Shown: piece after piece, positions 8,370 through 16,872 of the stretch | Layout of the letters: every line of letters begins with the position of its first letter | How positions within the stretch are numbered: position 1 is the stretch's first letter | Assembly: GCF_004331345.1 (NCBI RefSeq) | Contig: NZ_SJJZ01000003.1 | Location: 62,001-126,000 of the forward strand | Reading direction: 5' to 3' | DNA from: Kribbella soli | GTDB lineage: Bacteria > Actinomycetota > Actinomycetes > Propionibacteriales > Kribbellaceae | DNA length: 64,000 bases | Translations under genes and position numbers: made by a program | The notes under the pieces: model-generated | The model's database searches: none | What the model was told of the DNA's origin: nothing | Seen by the model: the letters and a program-made list of their open reading frames with translations, nothing else

Positions 8370-9479
8370 ATGAACGATCGCTTGAAAGCACTCGCCGACG
8401 CGGGTGTCTCCATCTGGCTCGACGACCTGTCCCGTGAGCGGCTGACCAGCGGAAGCCTGCAGGCGCTCATCGAGGACAAGCACGTGGTCGGGGTGACCAC
8501 GAACCCGACCATCTTCGCCAAGGCCATCTCGGATGCCGACGCGTACGCCGAGACGGTAAGCCGGCTGGCCGCCCAGGGCGTGTCCGTCGACGAGGCGATC
8601 CGGGCGATCACGACGAGCGACGTCCGCGACGCCGCCGACGTGTTCAAGCCGGCGTACGACGACTCCGAGGGTCAGGACGGCCGGGTGTCGATCGAGGTCG
8701 AGCCGACCCTGGCGCACGACACCGCGAAGACGGTCGAACAGGCCAAGCAGCTGTGGGACATCGTCGGCCGGGACAACGTCTTCATCAAGATCCCCGCCAC
8801 CAAGGCGGGCCTGCCGGCGATCACCCAGACCCTGGCCGCCGGGATCAGCGTGAACGTGACGCTGATCTTCTCGCTGGAGCGCTACAAGGCGGTCGCGGAC
8901 GCGTTCCTGAGCGGCCTGGAGCAGGCCGTCGAGAACGGTCACGACGTCACCAAGATGGCCAGCGTCGCGTCGTTCTTCGTCAGCCGGGTGGACAGCGAGA
9001 TCGACAAGCGGCTGGACGCGATCGGCACCGCCGAGGCGAAGGCGCTGAAGGGCAAGGCCGCGATCGCCAACGCCCGGCTCGCGTTCGAGGCGTACGAGGA
9101 GATCTTCGACACCGACCGCTGGCGCGAGCTCGAGACCGCCGGCGCGAAGCCGCAGCGCCCGCTGTGGGCGTCCACCGGCACCAAGGACCCGTCGTACTCC
9201 CCCACGCTGTACGTCGACAACCTGGTCACCAAGGGCGTCGTGAACACGATGCCCGAGGCAACGATCAAGGCGGTCGAGGAGCACAGCGAGATCACCGGCG
9301 ACACGGTCCGCGGCGACTACGCCGGTGACCGCAAGGTGATCGACGACCTGGAGAAGCTGGGCATCTCGTACGACGAGGTCGTGCAGCTGCTCGAGGACGA
9401 GGGCGTCGCGAAGTTCGACGCCTCCTGGTCGGAGCTGCAGGACACCGTCGCGGCAGCCTTGAAGGCGGCCACCAAGTGA
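8370..9479 (+). CDS. tal: Transaldolase
   Basis: 369 aa actinobacterial-type transaldolase, transferring a dihydroxyacetone unit between sugar phosphates. Class signature TTNPTIFAKAI near residue 45; Schiff-base lysine in VFIKIPATKAG; VNVTLIFSLERY and MASVASFFVSRVDSEID follow in the expected order. The start is ATG 8370, 38 nt after tkt with a purine-rich GGAAGAAGG upstream; an open frame extends further 5' but lies inside tkt and is not coding. Its TGA overlaps the GTG of pgi, indicating coupled translation. Confidence 0.96.
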   Translation: MNDRLKALADAGVSIWLDDLSRERLTSGSLQALIEDKHVVGVTTNPTIFAKAISDADAYAETVSRLAAQGVSVDEAIRAITTSDVRDAADVFKPAYDDSEGQDGRVSIEVEPTLAHDTAKTVEQAKQLWDIVGRDNVFIKIPATKAGLPAITQTLAAGISVNVTLIFSLERYKAVADAFLSGLEQAVENGHDVTKMASVASFFVSRVDSEIDKRLDAIGTAEAKALKGKAAIANARLAFEAYEEIFDTDRWRELETAGAKPQRPLWASTGTKDPSYSPTLYVDNLVTKGVVNTMPEATIKAVEEHSEITGDTVRGDYAGDRKVIDDLEKLGISYDEVVQLLEDEGVAKFDASWSELQDTVAAALKAATK

Positions 9480-11056
9480 GCGCTCCGAAGGTCAGCACGC
9501 AGAACGGCGACTGGGCCGAGGTCGTCGACAAGCTGGTCGCGGAGAAGATCGCGTCCCGGATCGCCGCGAAGGACGCGACGGTCTGGGGCCCGGACGCCGA
9601 GTCCGAGGCGTCGATCCGGCTCGGCTGGGTCGACCTGCACGACACCTCGCGGCCGCTGCTGGCCGAGATCGAGGCGCTGCAGGCCGACCTGCGGTCCGAG
9701 GGCCTGGACCGGATCGTGCTGTCCGGCATGGGCGGCTCGTCGCTGGCTCCGGAGGTCATCACCCGGACGGCGGGCGTCGAGCTCGTCGTCCTCGACTCGA
9801 CCGACCCGAGCGTGGTCAAGCGCGCGCTGGACGGTGACCTGTCGAAGACCGTGATCGTGGTGTCCAGCAAGTCCGGCGGCACGGTCGAGACCGACAGCCA
9901 CCGTCGTACCTTCGCGAAGGCATTCACCGACGCGGGTATCGACGCGGCCTCGCGGATCGTCGTCGTGACGGACCCGGGTTCGCCGTTCGAGAAGCTGTCG
10001 GCGGACGAGGGCTACCGCAAGACGTTCCTCGCGGACCCCAACGTCGGTGGGCGATACAGCGCGCTGACGGCGTTCGGCCTGGTGCCGTCCGGTCTGGCCG
10101 GCGCCGACATCGCCGACCTGCTCGACCAGGCGGCCGAGGCGGCGCCGGAGTTGCAGGCCGACTCCACCGACAACCCGGCGCTGTGGCTGGGCGCGGTGCT
10201 CGCGGCGAGCGCGGGCCGGGACAAGGCGATCATCACGGCCGACGGCTCGGACATCGTCGGGTTCGCGGACTGGGCCGAGCAGCTGATCGCGGAGAGCACC
10301 GGCAAGAACGGCACCGGCGTACTCCCGGTCGCGGTCGAGGTCGGTGCGCCGGAGCTGCACAGCGACGCTGCTGACCTGACCAACGCCTTGCTCGCCGAGA
10401 AGGCGACCAGCGGGGTCCCGACGGCGCTGACGTCGGGCTCGCTCGGTGGTCAGATGCTGCTCTGGGAGACGGCGACGGCAGTGGCGGGCTATCTGCTCGG
10501 TATCAACCCGTTCGACCAGCCGGACGTGGAGAGCGCGAAGAAGGCAGCGCGTGGTCTGCTCGACGCGCAGCCGGAGCCGGAAGCGGCCGCGTTCACCGAC
10601 GGCGCCGTAGAGGTCCGGGCTACCGACGGCCTGCTCGACGGTGTGGACTCGCTGCAGGGCGCGGTCGACGCGCTGCTGGGCAAGCTCGAGCCGAAGGGCT
10701 ACGTAGCTGTGATGGCGTACCTGGACTCCGAGCGCGACGCCGACCTGATCGCGATCCGGCCGGCGCTGGCGACCAAGACGGACCGTCCGGTGACGTTCGG
10801 CTGGGGCCCGCGGTTCCTGCACTCGACCGGTCAGTACCACAAGGGCGGCCACCCGGAGGGCGTGTACCTGCAGATCACCGGTGCGCACCCGATCGACGTG
10901 GAGATCCCGGACCGGCCGTTCACGTTCGGCACGCTGATCTCGGCGCAGGCGGCCGGTGACGCGGGCGTCATCGCGGAGCGCGGCCGTCCGGTGCTGCGTC
11001 TGCACCTGACGGACGTGGCGTCCGGCGTACAGCAGCTTTTGTCCCTGTTCAAGTAA
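9476..11056 (+). CDS. pgi: Glucose-6-phosphate isomerase
   Basis: 526 aa. Interconverts glucose 6-phosphate and fructose 6-phosphate, linking the pentose phosphate branch to glycolysis. Sugar-isomerase features are GMGGSSLAPEV, VSSKSGGTVET (phosphate-binding serines) and the C-terminal GQYHKGGHPEG. It belongs to the shorter, divergent isomerase form commonly found directly after transaldolase in actinomycetes, sometimes fused to it. GTG start overlaps the tal stop by 4 nt; no ribosome binding site of its own is needed. Confidence 0.93.
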   Translation: MSAPKVSTQNGDWAEVVDKLVAEKIASRIAAKDATVWGPDAESEASIRLGWVDLHDTSRPLLAEIEALQADLRSEGLDRIVLSGMGGSSLAPEVITRTAGVELVVLDSTDPSVVKRALDGDLSKTVIVVSSKSGGTVETDSHRRTFAKAFTDAGIDAASRIVVVTDPGSPFEKLSADEGYRKTFLADPNVGGRYSALTAFGLVPSGLAGADIADLLDQAAEAAPELQADSTDNPALWLGAVLAASAGRDKAIITADGSDIVGFADWAEQLIAESTGKNGTGVLPVAVEVGAPELHSDAADLTNALLAEKATSGVPTALTSGSLGGQMLLWETATAVAGYLLGINPFDQPDVESAKKAARGLLDAQPEPEAAAFTDGAVEVRATDGLLDGVDSLQGAVDALLGKLEPKGYVAVMAYLDSERDADLIAIRPALATKTDRPVTFGWGPRFLHSTGQYHKGGHPEGVYLQITGAHPIDVEIPDRPFTFGTLISAQAAGDAGVIAERGRPVLRLHLTDVASGVQQLLSLFK

Positions 11057-11081
11057 CACGACACTCGGAGGAAAGCGGCCC

Positions 11082-12632
11082 ATGACCGCTGAGCTCGGCG
11101 AAGAGCCGACAGGTCCGGTGAACCCGCTGCGCGATCCGCAGGATCGGCGGCTGCCGAGGATCGCCGGGCCGTGCAGCCTGGTGATCTTCGGGGTCACCGG
11201 CGACCTGGCCCGCAAGAAGCTGATGCCGGCGGTCTACGACCTGGCGAACCGGGGGCTGCTGCCCCCGGGTTTCGCTCTGGTCGGGTTCGCCCGTCGGGAC
11301 TACACCAACCAGGACTTCGCCCAGATCGTGCACGACTCGGTGAAGGAGCACGCGCGGACGCCGTTCCGCGAGGAGGTCTGGCAGCAGCTCGCCGAGGGCT
11401 TCCGGTTCGTGCCGGGCGACCTGACCGACGACGAGGCGTTCAAGCGGCTCCGGGAGACGGTCGACGAGCTCGACGTCACCCGCGGGACCGGCGGCAACCA
11501 CGCGTTCTACCTGTCGATCCCGCCGGGGCTGTTCCCGGAGGTCGTGCGGCAGCTGTCCGAGCACGGGCTCACCGACGAGAAGCCGGGCTCGTGGCGGCGG
11601 GTGGTGATCGAGAAGCCGTTCGGTCACGACCTGAAGAGCGCCCGTGAGCTGAACCAGGTCGTCGAGTCGGTGTTCCCGCCCGAGGCGGTCTTCCGGATCG
11701 ACCACTACCTGGGCAAGGAGACGGTCCAGAACATCCTCGCGCTGCGGTTCGCGAACGCGATGTTCGAGCCGATCTGGAACAGCAACTACGTCGACCACGT
11801 GCAGATCACGATGGCCGAGGACATCGGCATCGGCGGCCGCGCCGGGTACTACGACGGCATCGGCGCCGCGCGGGACGTGATCCAGAACCACCTCCTCCAA
11901 CTGCTCGCGCTGGTCGCGATGGAGGAGCCGGTCAGCTTCGACGCCTGGTCGCTGCGCCAGGAGAAGAAGAAGATACTGAACGCCGTACAGCTGCCGGAGC
12001 GGCTCGACCTGCACAGTGCCCGCGGGCAGTACGCGGCGGGCTGGGCCGGTGGCCTGAAGGTGAAGGGGTACCTGCAGGAGGACGGCATCCCGGCGTCGTC
12101 GGCGACGGAGACGTTCGCGGCGCTGCGGGTCGACGTCGACACCCGGCGCTGGGCGGGCGTCCCGTTCTACCTGCGCACCGGCAAGCGGCTCGGCCGGCGC
12201 GTCACCGAGGTCGCGGTGATGTTCAAGCGCGCGCCGCACCTGCCGTTCAACAAGACCGAGACCGAAGAGCTCGGCCAGAACGCCCTGGTGCTGCGGATCC
12301 AGCCGGACGAGGGCATCACGGTCCGCTTCGGCGCCAAGGTGCCCGGTACGTCGATGGAGATCCGCGACGTGAACATGGACTTCGCGTACGGCGGCTCGTT
12401 CACCGAGTCCTCCCCCGAGGCGTACGAGCGGCTGATCCTCGACGTACTGCTCGGTGATCCGCCGCTGTTCCCGCAGCACACCGAGGTCGAACTGGGCTGG
12501 AAGATCCTCGACCCGGTGCTCGACTACTGGGCGCGGCACGGGAAGCCGGAGCAGTACGCGTCCGGAGACTGGGGCCCGGACTCGGCCCACGAGATGCTCG
12601 CCCGCGACGGACGTGCCTGGAGGCGGCCATGA
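11082..12632 (+). CDS. zwf: Glucose-6-phosphate 1-dehydrogenase
   Basis: 516 aa. Oxidises glucose 6-phosphate to 6-phosphogluconolactone with NADP+. Nucleotide-binding GVTGDLARKKLMPA near residue 40; active-site RIDHYLGKETVQN with the catalytic His; VVIEKPFGHDL and the C-terminal all-beta domain are present. AGGAAAG lies 8 nt before the ATG. It overlaps opcA by 4 nt, consistent with OpcA being needed for its assembly or allosteric control in actinomycetes. Confidence 0.97.
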   Translation: MTAELGEEPTGPVNPLRDPQDRRLPRIAGPCSLVIFGVTGDLARKKLMPAVYDLANRGLLPPGFALVGFARRDYTNQDFAQIVHDSVKEHARTPFREEVWQQLAEGFRFVPGDLTDDEAFKRLRETVDELDVTRGTGGNHAFYLSIPPGLFPEVVRQLSEHGLTDEKPGSWRRVVIEKPFGHDLKSARELNQVVESVFPPEAVFRIDHYLGKETVQNILALRFANAMFEPIWNSNYVDHVQITMAEDIGIGGRAGYYDGIGAARDVIQNHLLQLLALVAMEEPVSFDAWSLRQEKKKILNAVQLPERLDLHSARGQYAAGWAGGLKVKGYLQEDGIPASSATETFAALRVDVDTRRWAGVPFYLRTGKRLGRRVTEVAVMFKRAPHLPFNKTETEELGQNALVLRIQPDEGITVRFGAKVPGTSMEIRDVNMDFAYGGSFTESSPEAYERLILDVLLGDPPLFPQHTEVELGWKILDPVLDYWARHGKPEQYASGDWGPDSAHEMLARDGRAWRRP

Positions 12633-13768
12633 TCATCGACCTGACCGACACCACGTCGAGCGAGATCGCGTCGGCGCTGCTGAAGGCCCGGCGGAACGCG
12701 GGCTCGCCGGCCATGGGCATGGTCGGCACGATCGTGGTGGTCGTCGACGAGGCGTCCCACCACGACGCGATGAAGGCCGCGAACGAGGCCGGTCGCGAAC
12801 ACCCGTCCCGGGTCCTGGTCGCGATCCTGCGGCCGGGCCGCGGCGCGTCCGGGCTGGACGCCGAGGTACGGGTCGGCGAGGGCATTCCGGGTGAGGCGGT
12901 GCTGCTGCGGCTGCACGGTGAACTGGCGAAGGTGCCGGAGTCCGTGGTCACGCCGCTGCTGCTGCCCGACTCCCCCGTCATCGTCTGGTGGCCGGGCGGC
13001 GGGCCGCGCGTTCCCGCCGAGGACCCGTTGGGCCGGCTGGGCCGGCGCCGGGTGACCGACGCGGCTGCTACGCGCCGGGCGTCGGTGGACTACAGCGCGC
13101 GGGCCGAGGGCTACGCGCCTGGTGACACCGACTTCGCGTGGACGCGGTTGACGCCGTGGCGTGCGCTGATGGCGGCTGCGCTGGACCAGTACCCGACGAA
13201 GGTGACCGGGGCCGAGGTCACGGCCGCTCGCGGGAACCCGAGTGCGGATCTGATGTCTGCGTGGTTGCAGTCGCGGCTCAAGGTGCCGGTGGAGCAGCGG
13301 AATTCGCGGGGTCCGGGTGTCACCGCCGTACGGCTGTTCACGCCCTCCGGTCCGATCGCGTTGACGCGGCCGGACGGTGCGGTCGCGACGTTCAGCGTGC
13401 CGGGCCAGCCGGATCGGCCGGTGGCGTTGAAGCGGCGTACGACGTCCGAGCTGTTGAGCGAGGAACTGCGGCGGCTCGATCCGGACGATGTGTACGCGAA
13501 GACGCTGGCGTGCATGGTCGAGCGGGACGCGCTGCCGGACGACGCCAAGAAGGTCACGGAGACGGCGCGGAAGTCCACGGCGGCCAAGGTGACCGCGGCC
13601 GGGAAGAAGGTCGTGTCCACCCAGAAGCCGGCCGCGAAGAAGGCGGCCCCGGCGAAGAAGTCCGTCGCGAAGAAGTCTGTGGCGAAGAAGACGGCCGTGA
13701 AGAAGGCCGCGGCCAAGAAGTCCACGGCTGAGAAGGCTGCGGGTAAGAGAGTGGCGGGGCGCTCATGA
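12629..13768 (+). CDS. opcA: Glucose-6-phosphate dehydrogenase assembly protein OpcA with histone-like tail
   Basis: 379 aa. Residues 1 to about 300 match OpcA, the partner of actinobacterial and cyanobacterial G6PD (MIIDLTDTTSSEIASALLKA start, LLPDSPVIVWWPGG, PTKVTGAEVTAARGNPSADLMSAWL). Residues 307-379 are an added low-complexity tail of Lys, Ala, Ser and Thr with repeated AAKK/SVAKK units, resembling histone H1 or the C-terminus of mycobacterial HupB. OpcA homologues usually end near residue 300-350, so the tail is unusual. Overlaps zwf and pgl by 4 nt each. The tail is in the same uninterrupted frame, so it is not a frameshift artefact. Confidence 0.92.
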   Translation: MIIDLTDTTSSEIASALLKARRNAGSPAMGMVGTIVVVVDEASHHDAMKAANEAGREHPSRVLVAILRPGRGASGLDAEVRVGEGIPGEAVLLRLHGELAKVPESVVTPLLLPDSPVIVWWPGGGPRVPAEDPLGRLGRRRVTDAAATRRASVDYSARAEGYAPGDTDFAWTRLTPWRALMAAALDQYPTKVTGAEVTAARGNPSADLMSAWLQSRLKVPVEQRNSRGPGVTAVRLFTPSGPIALTRPDGAVATFSVPGQPDRPVALKRRTTSELLSEELRRLDPDDVYAKTLACMVERDALPDDAKKVTETARKSTAAKVTAAGKKVVSTQKPAAKKAAPAKKSVAKKSVAKKTAVKKAAAKKSTAEKAAGKRVAGRS

Positions 13769-14541
13769 CTGATGCATCCACTCCCAGCCGCGTGGTCGAC
13801 CCGGAGCTGTTGATCCACCGCGATGCCGCGGCGCTGGCGCACGCAGTGGCGGCCCGCTTCATCACCGCACTGGTCGATGCCCAGAGCAACGGCCGCGTCG
13901 CGCAGGTGGTCCTGACCGGCGGCCGGGTCGCGGCCGCGGTGTACCGCGCCGTCGCCGACTCGCCGGCCGCGGCGAGCATCGACTGGCAGCGGGTCGAGTT
14001 CTGGTGGGGTGACGAGCGGTTCCTGCCGCCCGGTGACCCCGAGCGCAACGAGACCCAGGCTCGCGACGCCCTGCTCGCCCACGTGGACGTCGACCCAGCT
14101 CGCGTGCACCCGATGCCCGCCGATACCGGGCAGTCGCCCGAGGCAGCCGCCGAGGCGTATGCCAGCGAACTCGCTGCCGCCATCTCGGCGTTGAGCGACG
14201 ACAAGCGTCGCGCCGTACCGGCGTTCGACGTACTGATGCTGGGTGTCGGGCCGGACGGGCACGTGGCGTCGTTGTTCCCGGGCTACCCGCAGCTCGCCGT
14301 CACCGACGTGACGGCGGTCGCGGTGCACGACTCCCCCAAGCCGCCGCCGACCCGCATCTCGCTCACGGTCCCGGCCCTGAACCGCTCGCGCGAGGTCTGG
14401 TTCGTCGTCTCCGGCGAAGACAAGGCCGCTGCGGTGGCCGACGCCCTGAAGGAAACCAGCACCCTTCCTGCCTCGGCCCCCAAGGGCCGCAACCGCACAC
14501 TCTGGCTCCTCGACGAAGCCGCGGCGTCACGCATCGAGTAG
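13765..14541 (+). CDS. pgl: 6-phosphogluconolactonase
   Basis: 258 aa. Hydrolyses the lactone made by Zwf. DevB-type motifs: VVLTGGRVAAAVYRA (phosphate binding), WWGDERFLPPGDPERNE and GVGPDGHVASLFPG are intact. Last gene of the pentose phosphate operon; no 6-phosphogluconate dehydrogenase gene is present in this window, so that step is coded elsewhere. Starts with ATG overlapping the opcA stop. Confidence 0.95.
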   Translation: MTDASTPSRVVDPELLIHRDAAALAHAVAARFITALVDAQSNGRVAQVVLTGGRVAAAVYRAVADSPAAASIDWQRVEFWWGDERFLPPGDPERNETQARDALLAHVDVDPARVHPMPADTGQSPEAAAEAYASELAAAISALSDDKRRAVPAFDVLMLGVGPDGHVASLFPGYPQLAVTDVTAVAVHDSPKPPPTRISLTVPALNRSREVWFVVSGEDKAAAVADALKETSTLPASAPKGRNRTLWLLDEAAASRIE

Positions 14542-14580
14542 TCGAGGGACCGAGCACGACGAGAGCCCCCGCACACGAAG

Positions 14581-14650
14581 GGATATCCGACGGCGTTGTG
14601 GCTTCTCCGTTGGTATGCGAGGGGAGAACCCACAACACCAGGGGATATCC
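14581..14650. repeat. 70-bp symmetric inverted repeat
   Basis: Structure: GGATATCC, 6 nt, GTTGTGG-n-TTCTCC, 14-nt loop, GGAGAA-n-CCACAAC, 6 nt, GGATATCC. The two halves are equally spaced around one centre. It lies in the 165-nt gap after pgl. Could be a terminator, a protein-binding palindrome or a small mobile palindrome; not recognised. Confidence 0.7.
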
Positions 14651-14706
14651 GGCCCTCACGCCACGGTGCGGCCGGCGCCGAACTTTGGCGGTGGCAGAGT
14701 TGGGGC

Positions 14707-15522
14707 ATGAGCTTTCGTGAGTTGCATGCCGGGCAGTTTGTGATGCCGAATGCGTGGGATGCCGGGAGCGCGGTGATTCTGGCGGAGGCCGGGTTTCCGG
14801 CGATCGCGACCACCAGTGCGGGGATCGCGTTCTCGCTGGCGAAGGGCGATCACACGCTTCCGGACGGGGCGCCTGCGGTGTCGCGGGAGCAGATGTTCGA
14901 CCGGGTGCGGGAGATCACGGCCGCGAGCGCCGTACCGGTGAACGGCGATCTGGAGGACGGGTACGGCGCTGAGCCGTCACAGGTCGCGGACACAATCAGG
15001 GTGTCCCGCGAGGCCGGGTTGGCGGGCGGGAACATCGAGGACTACGACGGGCGGGAGCTGTACGACGTAGCGCTCGCGGTGGAGCGCATCGTGGCGGCGC
15101 GTGAGGCGGCCGGGGACGAGTTCGTGCTGACCGCGCGGACCGACGGGCAGTTGCTGCGTACGCCGACCTCGTTGAGCGACTCGATCGACCGCGCGAACCG
15201 CTTCCGCGCGGCCGGGGCGGACTGCCTCTACGTCCCCGGCGTCAACGATCTCCACACGATCCGCACCCTGGTCGCCGAGATCGACGGACCGCTGAACGTG
15301 GTCATCGGTCTCGGCACCTCCACGCTGACGGTCGCCGACCTGCAGGCGGCCGGCGTCGTCCGGATCAGCCTCGGCGGCAGCATCGCCCGCGCAGCCCTCG
15401 GCTTCATCCGCCGCAGCGCGGAGGAACTGGCGACGAAGGGCACGATCACGTTCGCCGCCGACCAGATCCCACAGACTGACCTGAACCAGCTGTTTGCGCG
15501 ATCACCCAAGGGTGAGCACTGA
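14707..15522 (+). CDS. Isocitrate lyase / PEP mutase family protein
   Basis: 271 aa TIM-barrel enzyme of the ICL/PEPM superfamily, which forms or breaks C-C, C-P or C-S bonds of oxoacids. Features: MPNAWDAGSAVILAEAGFPAIATTSAG at the N-terminus, metal-binding GDLEDGYG, NIEDYDGRE, LTARTDGQL and VVIGLGTSTLTVADL. It lacks the KKCGH hallmark of true isocitrate lyase, so the substrate is unclear (a lyase of the oxaloacetate decarboxylase-like or 2,3-dimethylmalate type is possible). Start ATG 14707, 6 nt after a CAGAGT box; longer upstream frames run through the inverted repeat. Confidence 0.85.
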   Translation: MSFRELHAGQFVMPNAWDAGSAVILAEAGFPAIATTSAGIAFSLAKGDHTLPDGAPAVSREQMFDRVREITAASAVPVNGDLEDGYGAEPSQVADTIRVSREAGLAGGNIEDYDGRELYDVALAVERIVAAREAAGDEFVLTARTDGQLLRTPTSLSDSIDRANRFRAAGADCLYVPGVNDLHTIRTLVAEIDGPLNVVIGLGTSTLTVADLQAAGVVRISLGGSIARAALGFIRRSAEELATKGTITFAADQIPQTDLNQLFARSPKGEH

Positions 15523-15837
15523 CGCAGGCCTTCGGGCATCACCGGCTTCTACCTCGCCGGGCTGTGGTCGAGTTTCGGGTTCGCGCTGATCGGGGTCTGG
15601 CTGGTCGGGATCAGCCGCCTCGGGTTGGTACGACTGCGCCGAGCGGCGTTGGTCGCCGGTCTGGTGATGCTGCTCGGGCTGGTCGGCGTACCGGGGATCC
15701 TGATGGGCATCGACGACATGGACAACGCCCCGGCGTGGACCTTCGTGGCCGGCGTCAGCTGGGCCGGGACGTACTTGCTGTTCCCGGTCTGGAGCCTACG
15801 ACTGGCCGGGCAGGACCGTACCGAAGGCGGCAGCTAG
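15523..15837 (+). pseudogene. 5'-truncated membrane protein remnant
   Basis: Immediately after the TGA of the preceding gene, and in the same frame, comes an open stretch of about 104 codons with three clear membrane segments (GFYLAGLWSSFGFALIGVWL, LVAGLVMLLGLVGVPGILM, FVAGVSWAGTYLLFPVW). There is no ATG or GTG start before the second helix; only a TTG at 15625. It looks like the C-terminal part of a four-helix membrane protein whose beginning was lost. A 70-residue product from the TTG cannot be excluded. Its 3' end overlaps the convergent reductase gene by 42 nt. Confidence 0.55.
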
Positions 15838-16413
15838 CGGAGGGAACATCTCGCGGACGTCTCCCCCGCTGACCCAGATCCCGATCGCCAGCGCGGCCGT
15901 TGCCTCCAGCAACCTGGCCCGCCGCAGTCCGCCCGCGGGCACCGGCGTACAGCCCAGATCGCGCACCAGTTGTGCGACCTGCTCCATCCCGCCGTCCGCA
16001 CAGATCGGTACGCCGAGGCCGGCGGGCGGATTGCGCCACACCGCGTCGGCCGCCAGATTGAACGCCTTCACGACCTGCACCTCCGGCACGGCCCGGCTGA
16101 TCGCCTCGGCCGTGGCCGGTTGCGCCAGCGTGAAGTCCCGGCGATCCAACGCGTTCGTGCAGTCGATCAACGTCTTCCCGGCCGGCACCACCCCCGCAAC
16201 GGTCACCGCCACTTCGGCGGGCACGGCCAGCAGCACGACCTCGCCGTACGCCGCTGCTTCCTCCAACGTCCCGGCCGCAGCACCGACCCGCCGCGCGACC
16301 TCGCCGGACCGCCCTGGATCGCGACCGCCCACCATCACGTCGTGGCCCGCCTTGACCCATTGCAAGGCCAGCGCCTCGGCCATCAACCCGTTGCCCAGTG
16401 TTCCTATTCGCAT
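15796..16413 (-). CDS. NADPH-dependent F420 reductase-like / NAD(P)-binding oxidoreductase
   Basis: 205 aa. Rossmann fold at the N-terminus: MRIGTLGNGLMAEALALQWVKAG with the dinucleotide-binding glycines, then VMVGGRDPGRS, VVLLAVPAEV, LIDCTNAL and VVKAFNLAA, a pattern shared by NADPH:F420 oxidoreductases and the P5C reductase-like N-terminal domain. The start is ATG 16413 because TACGGT stands exactly 7 nt upstream (leaderless); an earlier in-frame start at 16443 has no support. Divergent from an HxlR regulator 65 nt away, which may control it. An F420-dependent oxidoreductase lies nearby, which fits but does not prove an F420 role. Confidence 0.78.
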   Translation of the reverse strand: MRIGTLGNGLMAEALALQWVKAGHDVMVGGRDPGRSGEVARRVGAAAGTLEEAAAYGEVVLLAVPAEVAVTVAGVVPAGKTLIDCTNALDRRDFTLAQPATAEAISRAVPEVQVVKAFNLAADAVWRNPPAGLGVPICADGGMEQVAQLVRDLGCTPVPAGGLRRARLLEATAALAIGIWVSGGDVREMFPPLAAAFGTVLPGQS

Positions 16414-16420
16414 GGTGCTG

Positions 16421-16426
16421 ACCGTA
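16421..16426 (-). promoter_or_regulatory. -10 box TACGGT, leaderless promoter of the reductase gene
   Basis: TACGGT on the minus strand, 7 nt before ATG 16413. The divergent HxlR gene has CACAAT 6 nt before its GTG 16479, so both promoters lie back to back. Confidence 0.45.
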
Positions 16427-16478
16427 GAGAGTTCGATGCGCACCTCCAGGTGTCCAACGGCCGACGCACAATGGATGT

Positions 16479-16817
16479 GTGGAGCCGAGATTCTTCGCCG
16501 ACTGCCAGGCGCGCGTCGCCTCCGACCTGATCAGCGGACGCTGGCCGATGGTCGTGCTGTACTCGCTCTCCGACGGCCCCGCGCGGCCTGGCGAGCTCCG
16601 CAAGCAGATCGGCGGCATCAGCCAGAAGGTCCTGACCGAGACGCTCCGCCGCCTCGAGCACAACGGTCTGGTCGAGCGCACCCGATACGCCGAAGCACCG
16701 CTGCGGGTCGAGTACTCGCTGACCGTCGCCGGCAAGGACCTCCTGGTCCCGATCCGCGCCCTCGGCGACTGGGCCGCCGTCTACGCCGATCAACTCCCGA
16801 CCGACAACGAGCCGTAG
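16479..16817 (+). CDS. HxlR-family transcriptional regulator
   Basis: 112 aa winged-helix regulator. HxlR signature: RWPMVVLYSLSDGPARPGELRKQIGGISQKVLTETLRRLEHNG region with recognition helix ISQKVLTETLRRL and wing YAEAPLRVEYSLT. HxlR proteins often sense electrophiles or redox state and control a divergent oxidoreductase, the arrangement seen here. GTG start 16479 has CACAAT 6 nt before it and no ribosome binding site. Effector unknown. Confidence 0.88.
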   Translation: MEPRFFADCQARVASDLISGRWPMVVLYSLSDGPARPGELRKQIGGISQKVLTETLRRLEHNGLVERTRYAEAPLRVEYSLTVAGKDLLVPIRALGDWAAVYADQLPTDNEP

Positions 16818-16859
16818 TTCACCCGGTGACCTATCCGGAGGGTCCTCCGCAAAGCGGGA

Positions 16860-16865
16860 TAGGAT
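16860..16865 (+). promoter_or_regulatory. -10 box TAGGAT, leaderless promoter
   Basis: TAGGAT followed by exactly 7 nt and ATG 16873 of the LLM oxidoreductase gene. Confidence 0.55.
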
Positions 16866-16872
16866 TCCCGGC

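Noticed and set aside
6202..11215. very long minus-strand frames under tkt and pgi
   Set aside because: Mirror frames of strongly biased third-position G/C; tkt, tal and pgi on the plus strand are certain.
14596..14706. N-terminal extension of the PEP-mutase-family protein
   Set aside because: It would translate the 70-bp inverted repeat; homology starts at the ATG 14707.
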